Part shown: positions 27,378 through 35,439 of the stretch, piece after piece
Position numbering within the stretch: position 1 is the stretch's first letter
Layout: every line of letters begins with the position of its first letter
NCBI GenBank assembly: GCA_900315345.1
Contig: OMYP01000001.1
Span: forward strand, 1 to 64,000
Direction: 5' to 3'
DNA from: an uncultured Selenomonadales bacterium
GTDB taxonomy: Bacteria > Bacillota > Negativicutes > Acidaminococcales > Acidaminococcaceae
Length of the DNA: 64,000 bases
The notes under the pieces: generated by a model
What the model was told of the DNA's origin: nothing
Seen by the model: the letters and a program-made list of their open reading frames with translations, nothing else
The model's database searches: none
Position numbers and translations under genes: made by a program

Positions 27378-28645
27378 TTTTTCTTCAAATTTTCCTCCAG
27401 CATCTGCAGAAAACTTTCCCACATGCCGGACACCATGGCCAGGGCCGACTCGGAACGGGCACTCTGCCAGTTTCGGAAGGAATGGACCTGCTTCTGCAGC
27501 GTTTCATCTTCCGGATGTTTTAACGCAATCCCTCCGGCCCAGCTGGCGTTCACATAATCGTCGTGAAGCAGCCCCAGCACATCCTGCAGCTGCTTCAGTT
27601 GTCGCAGCAGGCTCAAGGGAAGCCTCGCCAGGTCAATAGTCTGGGTCACATACCGGAACCGTTTCACCTTGATGCGGATCTTGTGCAGATCATCCATGTT
27701 GGAAAAGTCCGGATACTTTTGCTTCAGGGCAAGCAAGCCGTCCGCCCATTCCCCCAGACGCCGGTCCACAAACTGCCGGGTCGGTTCCCCGGCGATTCCT
27801 TTCGGCACAATATCTTCCATGCCATCCATCCACAGCAAAAATTCCGCCAGCTTTTCCGTATGGTTGTTTAACGAATCCCCGGGCAGAACCTTTTTCTCTT
27901 CATCCTCCCGGAGCTGCAGAAAATAATCCAGCAGGGGCGAAGGAACATCGTTTGTTTCCCCTTCCGCATCCCGGCGGCGCTGGCACATCTGGGCCGCCAC
28001 ATCCAGCTCCCGCATGGTGGACAGCCGGTCCGCCTCTTCCCTGAACATATCCTGCCAGCGGGAGGTTTCCGTTTCCGGCAAACCTTCCCTGAAAAACACA
28101 AAACAGGAACGCAGCCGTCGGATCCGTACCCGCAACTGGCGCACCAGCAGCTTGTTGGCAGGATCCTTATACAGCAGATGCCAATGCTGTCCAATGGCAA
28201 ATACCTGCCAGGAAAGATACTGCCGCATGGCCCGGAACCTCCCTGCGTCGCCATCCATGGGAGGATACGGTTTTCCCTGCATGGCATTCAGGCGCAACAG
28301 GATATCCGGTTCAGCCACTACAAAGGAATCCGGTCCGGACAGCAATTTCCGCACTGCTGCCAGTACCGCTTTTTCACTGCCCCGTTTATAGCGGAACTCA
28401 ACATCCATAAGATCCGACAGGTGGGAATCCGCCAGCAAAATACCTTCCATGGTACGCACCTTATAAGGCAGGAATGTGTCCCGGACAAGCTTTCCCCGGC
28501 GATACCGCACCGTCAGGTTTTCCCCATATTCTTTTTCCTTCAGTTTCCCCTGCTTCAGCGTAAGCTTCAACCGCTTCGCCACATCGGCGGCAAAAGTTTC
28601 CGGATGGGCAATGCTCACCCCATGCAGGCATAGTTTCCGTGTCAA
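27374..28645 (-). CDS. CHAD domain protein
   Basis: CHAD domains are helical, positively charged modules that bind polyphosphate and often accompany CYTH phosphatases. Two copies of the basic helix signature are visible, VRQLRVRIRRLRSCFVFFR near 169 and LHKIRIKVKRFRYVTQT near 330, spaced as expected for the internally duplicated fold. The first about 140 residues do not show a convincing CYTH ExExK motif, so the N-terminus may be a divergent or lost CYTH domain. The start is a TTG at 28645, 3 nt after the preceding stop, with AGGTG about 8 nt before it; this tight spacing suggests translational coupling to the dehydrogenase. Confidence 0.82.
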   Translation of the reverse strand: MTRKLCLHGVSIAHPETFAADVAKRLKLTLKQGKLKEKEYGENLTVRYRRGKLVRDTFLPYKVRTMEGILLADSHLSDLMDVEFRYKRGSEKAVLAAVRKLLSGPDSFVVAEPDILLRLNAMQGKPYPPMDGDAGRFRAMRQYLSWQVFAIGQHWHLLYKDPANKLLVRQLRVRIRRLRSCFVFFREGLPETETSRWQDMFREEADRLSTMRELDVAAQMCQRRRDAEGETNDVPSPLLDYFLQLREDEEKKVLPGDSLNNHTEKLAEFLLWMDGMEDIVPKGIAGEPTRQFVDRRLGEWADGLLALKQKYPDFSNMDDLHKIRIKVKRFRYVTQTIDLARLPLSLLRQLKQLQDVLGLLHDDYVNASWAGGIALKHPEDETLQKQVHSFRNWQSARSESALAMVSGMWESFLQMLEENLKKN

Positions 28646-28647
28646 AA

Positions 28648-29610
28648 TTATTTCACCTGCGCCAACATAGGCTGTCCAGACAGGGCAGCAATAATATTCT
28701 GCGCCGTTACCAGTGCCATTCCATCTCTTGTTTCTTCCGTAGCGGAAGCCATGTGGGGAGTCACCGTAACGTTGGGCAGCGTAAAGAGAGGATGATCTCC
28801 CGGCAACGGTTCCGGCTCCGTCACGTCCAGTCCCGCCGCCGCCACCTTGCCGCTCTTTAAGGCATTATACAGAGCCTCCGTATCCACCACTTTGCCCCTG
28901 GATATATTTACAAAACGAACCCCGTCCTTCATAGCCGCAAAAGCCGCTTCATTAAACATTCCTTCCGTAGACGGGTTCAGGGTAACCGCTACCGCGATAA
29001 AGTCCGCCGTCCGCAGCAGTTCCTCCCAGGAAACGAAAGTTGCTCCCAGAGCGGCGTCATTTAACCGGCGGCGACGGTTGTGATATATCACCCGCATGCC
29101 GCTGGCCTGGGCCCTTTTTGCAATGGCGCTTCCGATATCGCCGAATCCTACGATGCCAAGAGTCTTGCCATACAGGTCCACCCCCAGCCCCAAAGCCTTC
29201 CGTTCACCCCACAGGCCGCTTTTTGCATGGAGATGGCCCCGGACGATGCCCCGGGCCGTATCGATCAGAAGTCCGTAAGCGATGTCCGCCACCGCATTTA
29301 CCAGCACCCCGGGAGTGTTCCCGATCTTCACATTCCGGCGATTACAGGCCGCCACATCAAAATTGTCGTAGCCCACGGATGCCTGGGCAATGACCTGGAG
29401 CTTTGGCGCTTTTTCCAGCAGCCCATCGTCAATACGGATGTTGCCCGAGGAATACATGGCGTCCGCTTCCTGCAGCCACTCTGTCCACTGGGGTTCCGGT
29501 ACCCGGCCCCGCTGCTGCCAGCTCTTCAATGTGACTTTATCCTGTAAATATTCTACTGCAACAGGGCGGATCTTCCCGCTGCAGATCACGATTTTATCTT
29601 TCAGGGTCAT
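28648..29610 (-). CDS. D-isomer-specific 2-hydroxyacid dehydrogenase
   Basis: An NAD(P)-dependent dehydrogenase of the glyoxylate/hydroxypyruvate/2-ketogluconate reductase type. The Rossmann motif is LGIVGFGDIGSAIAKRA. The catalytic Arg is in NISRGKVVD, the Glu in LDVTEPEPLP and the His in TPHMASAT. Length is 320 residues from the ATG at 29610, which has GGGAGG at 7 nt. The substrate cannot be told from the sequence. It is followed at once by the CHAD gene. Confidence 0.92.
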   Translation of the reverse strand: MTLKDKIVICSGKIRPVAVEYLQDKVTLKSWQQRGRVPEPQWTEWLQEADAMYSSGNIRIDDGLLEKAPKLQVIAQASVGYDNFDVAACNRRNVKIGNTPGVLVNAVADIAYGLLIDTARGIVRGHLHAKSGLWGERKALGLGVDLYGKTLGIVGFGDIGSAIAKRAQASGMRVIYHNRRRRLNDAALGATFVSWEELLRTADFIAVAVTLNPSTEGMFNEAAFAAMKDGVRFVNISRGKVVDTEALYNALKSGKVAAAGLDVTEPEPLPGDHPLFTLPNVTVTPHMASATEETRDGMALVTAQNIIAALSGQPMLAQVK

Positions 29611-29653
29611 GATGCAACCTCCCGTGTACATAAAATAATTTTACTTCATAAAC

Positions 29654-29680
29654 AAAAAACGGGACAGCATAACCTGTCCC
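29654..29680 (-). terminator. Terminator of the DUF456 gene
   Basis: Minus strand GGGACAGG-TTAT-GCTGTCCC type hairpin (29661-29680) followed by GTTTTTTG. Confidence 0.88.
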
Positions 29681-29697
29681 ATTTATTTTATCACATA

Positions 29698-30252
29698 TTA
29701 TGCGTAAAAGAAAATCTGTTTTGCCAGTAAAATCGCCAGCACAAAAGTGGCAACCAGCTTTCCCAGCATGGCCACGAACTGCATTTTGGCCGCCTGCCAG
29801 GCCAGCGCTCCCGCATGCTGCATATTATGGGAGCGGGAATATTCATACAGGTACGCCATGGCAAAGGCGCCGATGGCGCCGCCGATGACACTGCCCGCAA
29901 CAGGAAACGCCGTTGTCCCCATCACCGTGCCAACAAAGGTTCCGCAGCCGATAAGGAACACGCCCCACCAGGAAATGCTCCGGACCTGCCGCTTGATGCC
30001 GAAGAACGAGAGGACGAACTCCCATATCTCCCCCAGCGCATAAATCAAAATCACTGCGGAGATGATGCGTATATCAAAATATTTGGCCGGATCATAAAAG
30101 GCAAAGCCCAGGCAACAGCCAACCATCAGCGTATTGCCCGGCAAATCGAACAGGGACATGGCCACAGCAATTAGAATCAGAACCACTGCTGCCAGCCATT
30201 CTAACATAAAGGTATCCGCCATACCGGCAATGCCCGCCAACATCTGTTCCAT
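29698..30252 (-). CDS. DUF456 family membrane protein
   Basis: A 184-residue integral membrane protein with about five hydrophobic segments. The C-terminal half has the glycine-rich hairpin typical of DUF456, WWGVFLIGCGTFVGTVMG followed by GSVIGGAIGAFAMAYLYEY. Function unknown in general. The open frame extends to 30345, but that part is encoded by a palindromic repeat; the ATG at 30252 has AAAGGAG at 5 nt. Confidence 0.82.
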   Translation of the reverse strand: MEQMLAGIAGMADTFMLEWLAAVVLILIAVAMSLFDLPGNTLMVGCCLGFAFYDPAKYFDIRIISAVILIYALGEIWEFVLSFFGIKRQVRSISWWGVFLIGCGTFVGTVMGTTAFPVAGSVIGGAIGAFAMAYLYEYSRSHNMQHAGALAWQAAKMQFVAMLGKLVATFVLAILLAKQIFFYA

Positions 30253-30280
30253 GGAAGCTCCTTTCCCAAAACTTTCCCTT

Positions 30281-30329
30281 AAAGAACCACTGACCAATTC
30301 CTCTGCAACACAAACCCATTTAATCAGCG
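30281..30329. repeat. Palindromic interspersed repeat, second copy
   Basis: Read on the minus strand it starts CGCTGATTAAATGGGTTTG and ends GAATTGGTCAGTGGTTCTTT, matching both ends of the element at 24412-24471 with a shorter core. It lies between the promoter and the start of the DUF456 gene, so it is transcribed into that leader. Confidence 0.55.
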
Positions 30330-30360
30330 ATTCTATAAAATTCAACTTCCGGCGAAACTC

Positions 30361-30369
30361 ATTATAGCA
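30361..30369 (-). promoter_or_regulatory. Extended -10 promoter of the DUF456 gene
   Basis: Minus strand TGCTATAAT, an extended -10 element. No good -35 hexamer is present at 16-18 nt. Confidence 0.5.
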
Positions 30370-30465
30370 CAGGCAAATAGGAAAAAAATGAAACTTATGT
30401 GAACTCGGGGTCAGGTCACAAATTATTTACAATTGCAATCTTATACAGTCTCATAAAATACGAAT

Positions 30466-30518
30466 GTCAGGAAAAGACATCGAAAACACGTCAATGTTTT
30501 CTCCTGTCTTTTCCTGAC
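30466..30518. repeat. Long nested inverted repeat
   Basis: Fourteen-base perfect arms GTCAGGAAAAGACA and TGTCTTTTCCTGAC enclose a second perfect 7-base pair GAAAACA/TGTTTTC with a 6-nt loop. It lies between two minus-strand genes, 28 nt after the stop at 30546. No T run follows on either strand, so it may be a protective 3' structure or a regulator site rather than a standard terminator. The rest of 30370-30465 holds nothing recognisable. Confidence 0.7.
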
Positions 30519-30545
30519 GCATTACTAATATGAGCAAACCAAACG

Positions 30546-30986
30546 TTACAGCCTTACGCTGACATGTACGCCCAGCCCTCCGTAATAGCCCCAGCCATAA
30601 TAGGGATAGTAGTATCCTGCCGGGTACGCAACCACAACGGACCCGCCATAGGGCCTCCAGTAATGGCCGCTGTAGTAACCGCTGTAACGCCAGCGGGGCG
30701 GCATGACCGGACGATGATAGTGATGGACCCGGTAGGATGGACGTACATATACACGACCGGGCGGCGGTCCAACATGGCGATGCGGCGCAACGGAAGACAT
30801 CCTTCCTCCTATATGCCCGCCGGGATGGGCCGGCGTCATGTGCACCCGGTTACGGACAGGCGCGTGCATACGATGGGAGGGAGACACGTGGATTCGATGG
30901 CTTGATGCATAAGCGGGAGGCGGCGCCGCAAAGGCAGAGGCGCATATAGTCAGCAACGCTGCAGCAACAGCAAAAGTTTTCTTCAT
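30546..30986 (-). CDS. Exported His-, Tyr-, Arg- and Gly-rich protein
   Basis: The 146-residue product has a clear signal peptide (MKKTFAVAAALLTICASAFA, cleavage after about 20-22). The mature part is low in acidic residues: a His/Arg/Pro-rich half with repeated HRxHVxPxH elements (about 30-90), then an aromatic Tyr/Gly half (GYYSGHYWRPYGG, GYYYPYYGWGYYGG). Such composition suggests a surface or periplasmic protein that could bind metals or polyanions; this is inference and I know no named family. The ATG at 30986 has GGAGG at 9 nt; the frame is open to 31013. Confidence 0.72.
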   Translation of the reverse strand: MKKTFAVAAALLTICASAFAAPPPAYASSHRIHVSPSHRMHAPVRNRVHMTPAHPGGHIGGRMSSVAPHRHVGPPPGRVYVRPSYRVHHYHRPVMPPRWRYSGYYSGHYWRPYGGSVVVAYPAGYYYPYYGWGYYGGLGVHVSVRL

Positions 30987-31082
30987 CGGGCTTACCCTCC
31001 TTCCAAACAGCAATTAATATGAGCGGCCGGTTCACCGACAACAGCCCATCTATAAAATTGCAAAAGCTCCTGAGACGATGCG

Positions 31083-31130
31083 AAAATAAAATATTCTTTT
31101 ATATTTGTTTTTATTGTAGCAGGTAATTGT
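31083..31130 (-). promoter_or_regulatory. Promoter candidates of the exported His/Tyr-rich protein
   Basis: On the minus strand TTACCT, 17 nt, TATAAA and an overlapping extended -10 TGCTACAAT are both present. Either would give a leader of roughly 90-120 nt. The choice cannot be made by eye. Confidence 0.4.
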
Positions 31131-31170
31131 GACTTTCCCGTGGCAGAATACAAAAGAATAAATTACACAT

Positions 31171-31208
31171 AAAAAGACAGCGCACGAAATATTATTTTCG
31201 ATACGCTG
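31171..31208 (-). terminator. Terminator of the YdjM-like gene
   Basis: Minus strand CAGCG and CGAAA pair with TTTCG and CGCTG, with a few unpaired bases, followed by TCTTTTT. Confidence 0.7.
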
Positions 31209-31245
31209 CCGTAAAAATCCAAAACAACTGACTATGGAACTCCCT

Positions 31246-31698
31246 TCATCCTCTTCCCGCGATCAAATACAAAACCGCGCAATACGCGATGACAAAAAGG
31301 ATTTCTCCCACCGATCCAACCTTGAACAGGCGGGGCAAAACCGTGGCCCGTTTCGTAGGATGCAGGAACGGGACCGGCCCGCATATGGCATCTTCCACTA
31401 CATGGAGCAGCGCCCCGGCAAAGAACCAAAATAAAAAGGTTCGCATAATCTGTAAAACGCCTGCCTGCCACACCGCAAGACCCGTTACGGAAAGTACTTC
31501 CGGCGTCCATAAAAAGGCCAGCGCCGCCACATACAGCACGAACCAGTGAAAGTAAGACCGGTGCCGGAGCCGCAGGACCGCATCTTCCGCTTTGTCCGGC
31601 AACGTGCTGCCCAACATGGCACTGCCGGCAATAAATACGTTATGGGTCGCTGCAAATAGCGTGGCGAACGTAACAACGCTATGGGATACCCAGGTCAT
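31246..31698 (-). CDS. YdjM-like (DUF457) membrane-bound metal-dependent hydrolase
   Basis: The 150-residue membrane protein has the family's spaced polar motifs embedded in hydrophobic helices: THNVFIAGSAMLGSTLPDKAED, RHRSYFHWF and GALLHVVEDAICGPVPFLHPTKR. These His and Asp residues form the presumed metal site. Physiological substrate unknown. The ATG at 31698 has GGGGAGG about 5 nt upstream. The 108 nt before it hold no clear promoter, so it may be transcribed with the phosphoesterase gene upstream. Confidence 0.75.
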   Translation of the reverse strand: MTWVSHSVVTFATLFAATHNVFIAGSAMLGSTLPDKAEDAVLRLRHRSYFHWFVLYVAALAFLWTPEVLSVTGLAVWQAGVLQIMRTFLFWFFAGALLHVVEDAICGPVPFLHPTKRATVLPRLFKVGSVGEILFVIAYCAVLYLIAGRG

Positions 31699-31806
31699 GT
31701 CCCCTCCCCTTTCCGCATGGAAACGCCGATGAAATCGTCTGAACGCATTCCGGCAATTTTATAAATCTTCCCGTTAACTGCAGAAAAACCTTTAGTCTGC
31801 AAATTC

Positions 31807-32514
31807 CTATGCCTGCCATACCTTCCGGCTCAATACATCCACACAGCTGAGACGGCCGCCGTTCATATATACGCCGGTATCGCACAAGATAATATTATTT
31901 GCCAAAAACTGCGGCTTGGGCGCCCGCCTTCCTGTCCAGTCTGGCAACTTCTGCACAGGGGTATGACCCACTACAATGGTATCAGCGCCTTTATAAAATT
32001 CCCGCCATCCATGCCGTTTCCAAAGCAAATCAAAATCCGTCTGCCGGTCCAGGGCCATGTCCGCATCAATCCCTGCGTGGCAGAAAAAGAATTCCTGGTA
32101 CCGGTACTGCACCGGCAGGTCGGTAGCCCAGTTGACCAGCGCCGCCCTTGCGCCCGGCTCCAGCTCTTTTAACTGCCGCAAAGTTTCCAGACCGCCATTT
32201 TCCAGCCAGGAAGCGGCAAAATCTTTCATCAGATCCGTATGGATGCCTTTCTTCTGCAAAAAATAGGAAGACAGCATCACCTCATGGTTTCCCATTAAAC
32301 AGACCACCGAATCCGGATACTGACGCTGCAGATCGTAAACATACTGCAGGCATTTAACAGACTCCGGCCCCCGGTCAATGTAATCCCCAAGGAAAATCAG
32401 CAGGTCATCCCCGGGCGCAAATTGGAGCTGTTCCATCAGCTTTATTAACTTTTCATACATCCCGTGAATATCGCCTACGGCCAACACACGGGAACAGCCG
32501 AATAAATTGCTCAT
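31807..32514 (-). CDS. PPP-family metallophosphoesterase
   Basis: All signature motifs of the Ser/Thr phosphatase and symmetric diadenosine tetraphosphatase superfamily are present: GDIHGMYEKL (14-23), GDYIDRGPES, GNHEVMLSSYF, the His in FFCHAGID and the His in VVGHTPVQKLP. The 235-residue length fits bacterial PrpA/ApaH-like enzymes acting on phosphoproteins or dinucleotides. The ribosome binding site is weak (AAAGAG). In the 89 nt before it a short open frame overlapping the fpg end was seen and not called. Confidence 0.87.
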   Translation of the reverse strand: MSNLFGCSRVLAVGDIHGMYEKLIKLMEQLQFAPGDDLLIFLGDYIDRGPESVKCLQYVYDLQRQYPDSVVCLMGNHEVMLSSYFLQKKGIHTDLMKDFAASWLENGGLETLRQLKELEPGARAALVNWATDLPVQYRYQEFFFCHAGIDADMALDRQTDFDLLWKRHGWREFYKGADTIVVGHTPVQKLPDWTGRRAPKPQFLANNIILCDTGVYMNGGRLSCVDVLSRKVWQA

Positions 32515-32603
32515 TTTGTTACTCTTTATTGTCTTTAAATACGTGGTCCTTTAAAGATTCAGGCAAGGTAACATACAACTTCCAGTTTATACTTAACTCG
32601 CCG

Positions 32604-33428
32604 TTATTTCTGGCAATGGGGACAATACACGCTGCCCCTCCCCGCGACCTTGATTTGCTTCAGTGCCGTGCCGCATGTTTTACAGGGCATTCCCTTCCTT
32701 CCATAAACCATAAGGAAGTCTTTGTTGTTTCCCATATGCCCATCCGCATCCTGATAATTGCGGAACGTGGTTCCATGATTTTTGAGCCCCTGAGCGATTA
32801 CCAGATTAACGGCTTCGTGCAATGCGCGCATTTGCATCCGGGTCAGTTTGTCTGTGAAACGGGTGGGCCGGATGCCGGCCATTGCAAGGGCCTCATCTGC
32901 ATAAATATTGCCTAAACCTGCAATTTTGTGCTGATCTAAAAGAAAACTCTTAATCATCTGATGACTATTTTTCAGTTTTTCTTTCAGATATTCCTCTGTA
33001 AATTCCTGAGACAAAGGCTCCGGTCCCAGCCCCGCATATCCCTTGTCCTGCCACGGATCGTTGCCGCCACACAGGCTCAGAGTTCCAAATGTACGGATGT
33101 CGGTAAACCACAGATCCAGCCCGCCTGTCAGGGAAAAACGTATTTTCGCAAAAGGTGGTTCCTGGAAATCCCGGGGCAAGATTAAAAGTGCCCCCGTCAT
33201 CCGCAAATGAACCATGATGTAACGGCCGTCGTCCAGCATCAACGTAAGATATTTTCCTTTACGTGTAATGTCCGTAACTCTTTTTCCCTCCACGCCTGCC
33301 ATAAATTCCGGCACGGAAGGATGTTTTATCATACGCGGCAACCGGACTTCCGTTTTGCAAATCGTTTTGCCTTTTATATGAGGAAGCAGGGAAATCCTTA
33401 CCTGCTCCACTTCCGGTAATTCCGGCAT
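32604..33428 (-). CDS. mutM: Formamidopyrimidine-DNA glycosylase
   Basis: This repair enzyme (Fpg) excises 8-oxoguanine and ring-opened purines. The N-terminal PELPEVE with catalytic Pro and Glu, the H2TH region around QHKIAGLGNIYADEAL, and the C-terminal zinc finger CKTCGTALKQIKVAGRGSVYCPHC are all intact. Length 274 is normal. The ATG at 33428 has AAAGGAGG at 8 nt. It is read with the DUF2939 gene 33 nt upstream. Confidence 0.96.
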   Translation of the reverse strand: MPELPEVEQVRISLLPHIKGKTICKTEVRLPRMIKHPSVPEFMAGVEGKRVTDITRKGKYLTLMLDDGRYIMVHLRMTGALLILPRDFQEPPFAKIRFSLTGGLDLWFTDIRTFGTLSLCGGNDPWQDKGYAGLGPEPLSQEFTEEYLKEKLKNSHQMIKSFLLDQHKIAGLGNIYADEALAMAGIRPTRFTDKLTRMQMRALHEAVNLVIAQGLKNHGTTFRNYQDADGHMGNNKDFLMVYGRKGMPCKTCGTALKQIKVAGRGSVYCPHCQK

Positions 33429-33461
33429 GGCTGGCGCCTCCTTTGTTTTTCATTGAGACTT

Positions 33462-34175
33462 TCACTTCCTGCTCTCGTCAACGGTATCCTTTACAGCCTT
33501 TCTTGCAGTCGCTTCCACTTCCGCCAGAAGACCCACGAAATTGGTAATCTCTTTGATCTGCCACTCACCGTTGTTCATCTGTTCCATGCGCATATTGGCG
33601 TTGAAATTTTTATCCAGCTTAATATCATGCAGCAAAACATCCAGTTCCGCCACTTTATCGCCTTTCCGGGTAACCGAGGCGTCCTTGATCTTCAGGTTGG
33701 AAACATCCAGCCGTTCCTTCAGCTTCTTTAACAGAGGGATCTGGTTCTCCCATTTATTTTTCTTTTTGGAAGCCTTATCGTTTTTAGTTTTGTCCGGCGT
33801 GTCGTTTTTTGTCTGAACGTTCTGCCTGTTTTCTTTTCCCGCAGGGTTAGCCTTTTCTTTACGGATGGATTCCAGAGTGGCGTCCTTCATGGCCTGTAAC
33901 ACCGTCGGTTTCACCAGCTTCATAATGCCCGCCACAAAAGGATCCATGCCTATTGTTTTCTCCCGTTTCATCCCTGATGAGATCAGATCATCCAAGCCGT
34001 TCCCATACACGCTGTCCAGATCCACATGGCGTTGGAACAGCGCCGTATCGTGGGTCTGCACCGCTTTATGAATCTGGTACAGGGAATAATGAGGCGTCTT
34101 CACAACATAAAAAAAGAAAAAGGCGACTGCCAGCACAAGCAGCGTTACCAGGCCCAGTCCGATTTTTTTCAGCAT
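33462..34175 (-). CDS. DUF2939-like membrane-anchored protein
   Basis: The 237-residue protein has an N-terminal signal anchor (KIGLGLVTLLVLAVAFFFFYVV, about 4-25) and then a soluble domain that begins TPHYSLYQIHKAVQTHDTALFQRHVDLDSV, the typical opening of DUF2939 proteins (a short peptide followed by a stress- or lipid-related domain of unknown role). A Lys/Asn-rich linker (about 115-150) separates it from a C-terminal beta-rich part. The start at 34175 has GGAGG at 8 nt. No transport or enzymatic motif seen. Confidence 0.7.
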   Translation of the reverse strand: MLKKIGLGLVTLLVLAVAFFFFYVVKTPHYSLYQIHKAVQTHDTALFQRHVDLDSVYGNGLDDLISSGMKREKTIGMDPFVAGIMKLVKPTVLQAMKDATLESIRKEKANPAGKENRQNVQTKNDTPDKTKNDKASKKKNKWENQIPLLKKLKERLDVSNLKIKDASVTRKGDKVAELDVLLHDIKLDKNFNANMRMEQMNNGEWQIKEITNFVGLLAEVEATARKAVKDTVDESRK

Positions 34176-34265
34176 ATACTTCTCCTCCGTTCCCAAATTG
34201 AAGTATTACAATTATTGTAAGCGACACAAAAAGTCATAAAAAACATGCACGCAGGATCAAAAAAT

Positions 34266-35222
34266 CTACAATTGTCCGCCGAAATGGATATAGAAAAAGA
34301 AAAGCGGAAAAACCAGCAGCACAAAGACCACCGTAGTGAGCAAAAAGGACGCGATGGTGATATCCACGTTCAGTTTGTACAGCTGGGCGGTGATGACGGA
34401 ATTAATGGCCGCGGGGGTCGCCGCCAAGAGCAGCATGGAACCCAGCAGCACCTGACTGGTGAACAGCAGCTTAAACAGCATGTAAAACAGTCCCGGCACA
34501 ATAACAAAGCGCAGCCATAACATGCTGGTAACTTTCCGGTAATAAAACCGGGCCCGGCTGAAATCGATCAGGTAACCTACGGGCAGCAGGGATATCCAGG
34601 CCAGCACATGTACCAGATTATGGAACAGTACCCCCAGAGGCTCCGGCCGTTCCACCCCGAAGACCTGCAGCAAAATGCCGGCCACCATGCCCAAAATCCC
34701 AATCTGGTTCCAGGTGATAAACATCTCCCGGAAGCTGAGCTGCAGCTTCGCCTGCTTCGACGTTGCCTGATGCTTTTCGTAATAATATTTCGCCATAGGA
34801 AATGCCGCCGCCACCATTAAAATATTCTGGGGCGCAGCCACCAGCTGCACGTAGGCAAAGCCTTCCTCACCGTACAGTATAAAAGCGCACAAACCGCCGA
34901 TAGTACCGATGTTGGACAGCATGGCAGAAATGACGAATGCCCCCCGGTCCAGTTCATTGTCAAACTGGCCAGCAAACCATCTGGCTCCAATGAAACCCGG
35001 CACCGCGGTAATGAGCACGCCGATCACCGGCAGCCACAGCAGCTGGGGCGAGAGGGGCAGCACCCAGAAGCTCATCAGGGTCATCACCGTCACCATGACA
35101 ATGACATTAAACTTAATCAACCAGTTACAGGCCTTTGGGGACATAATCCCATGGATCCTGAAAAAATAACCCAATGCCAGAGGCAGTAAAATATCCGTAA
35201 AAACAAATACGATTCGTTCCAT
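34266..35222 (-). CDS. AEC family permease (auxin efflux carrier type)
   Basis: A 318-residue integral membrane protein with ten hydrophobic helices in the 5+5 arrangement of the AEC/MleP family, which carries malonate, malate and similar anions in bacteria. The conserved SAMLSNIGTIGGLCAF near residue 100 and ATPAAINSVITAQLY near residue 265 are the expected crossover motifs. The substrate cannot be told. The ribosome binding site is weak. The AT-rich space toward feoAB contains a 16-bp palindrome, TTTTATTATAATAAAA. Confidence 0.82.
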   Translation of the reverse strand: MERIVFVFTDILLPLALGYFFRIHGIMSPKACNWLIKFNVIVMVTVMTLMSFWVLPLSPQLLWLPVIGVLITAVPGFIGARWFAGQFDNELDRGAFVISAMLSNIGTIGGLCAFILYGEEGFAYVQLVAAPQNILMVAAAFPMAKYYYEKHQATSKQAKLQLSFREMFITWNQIGILGMVAGILLQVFGVERPEPLGVLFHNLVHVLAWISLLPVGYLIDFSRARFYYRKVTSMLWLRFVIVPGLFYMLFKLLFTSQVLLGSMLLLAATPAAINSVITAQLYKLNVDITIASFLLTTVVFVLLVFPLFFFYIHFGGQL

Positions 35223-35439
35223 CAGACTTCTCTTTTCAACAAATGCATGCGAAAAATATATGCAAATTTAATTTTTATTATAATAAAATTATATCAAAAC
35301 AGCCGCAGAAATTCTACGACCATCAATTAAATCAGAAATTCCGGCCCATCTTCTCAGCAGGGCTTGCGTCACAGGATTGACTTTTTCAAGAAGTTAGAGT
35401 ATGTTAACAACCATAGAAACCAGTAAGGATGATTACAGC
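35223..35439. other. Divergent intergenic region between the AEC permease and feoAB
   Basis: It contains the AT palindrome TTTTATTATAATAAAA near 35273-35288, close to the AEC start, and the feoAB promoter near the right end. The palindrome could be a Fur-like or other operator, but it is not a match I can assign. Confidence 0.4.
35377..35405 (+). promoter_or_regulatory. feoAB promoter
   Basis: Plus strand TTGACT (35377-35382), 17-nt spacer, TATGTT (35400-35405). The -10 box contains the first in-frame ATG at 35401, which supports the later start at 35440. Confidence 0.6.

Noticed and set aside
32515-32603. A protein-like open stretch (INWKLYVTLPESLKDHVF) after fpg
   Set aside because: It overlaps the fpg end in another frame and has no usable start codon or ribosome binding site; recorded only as a curiosity.
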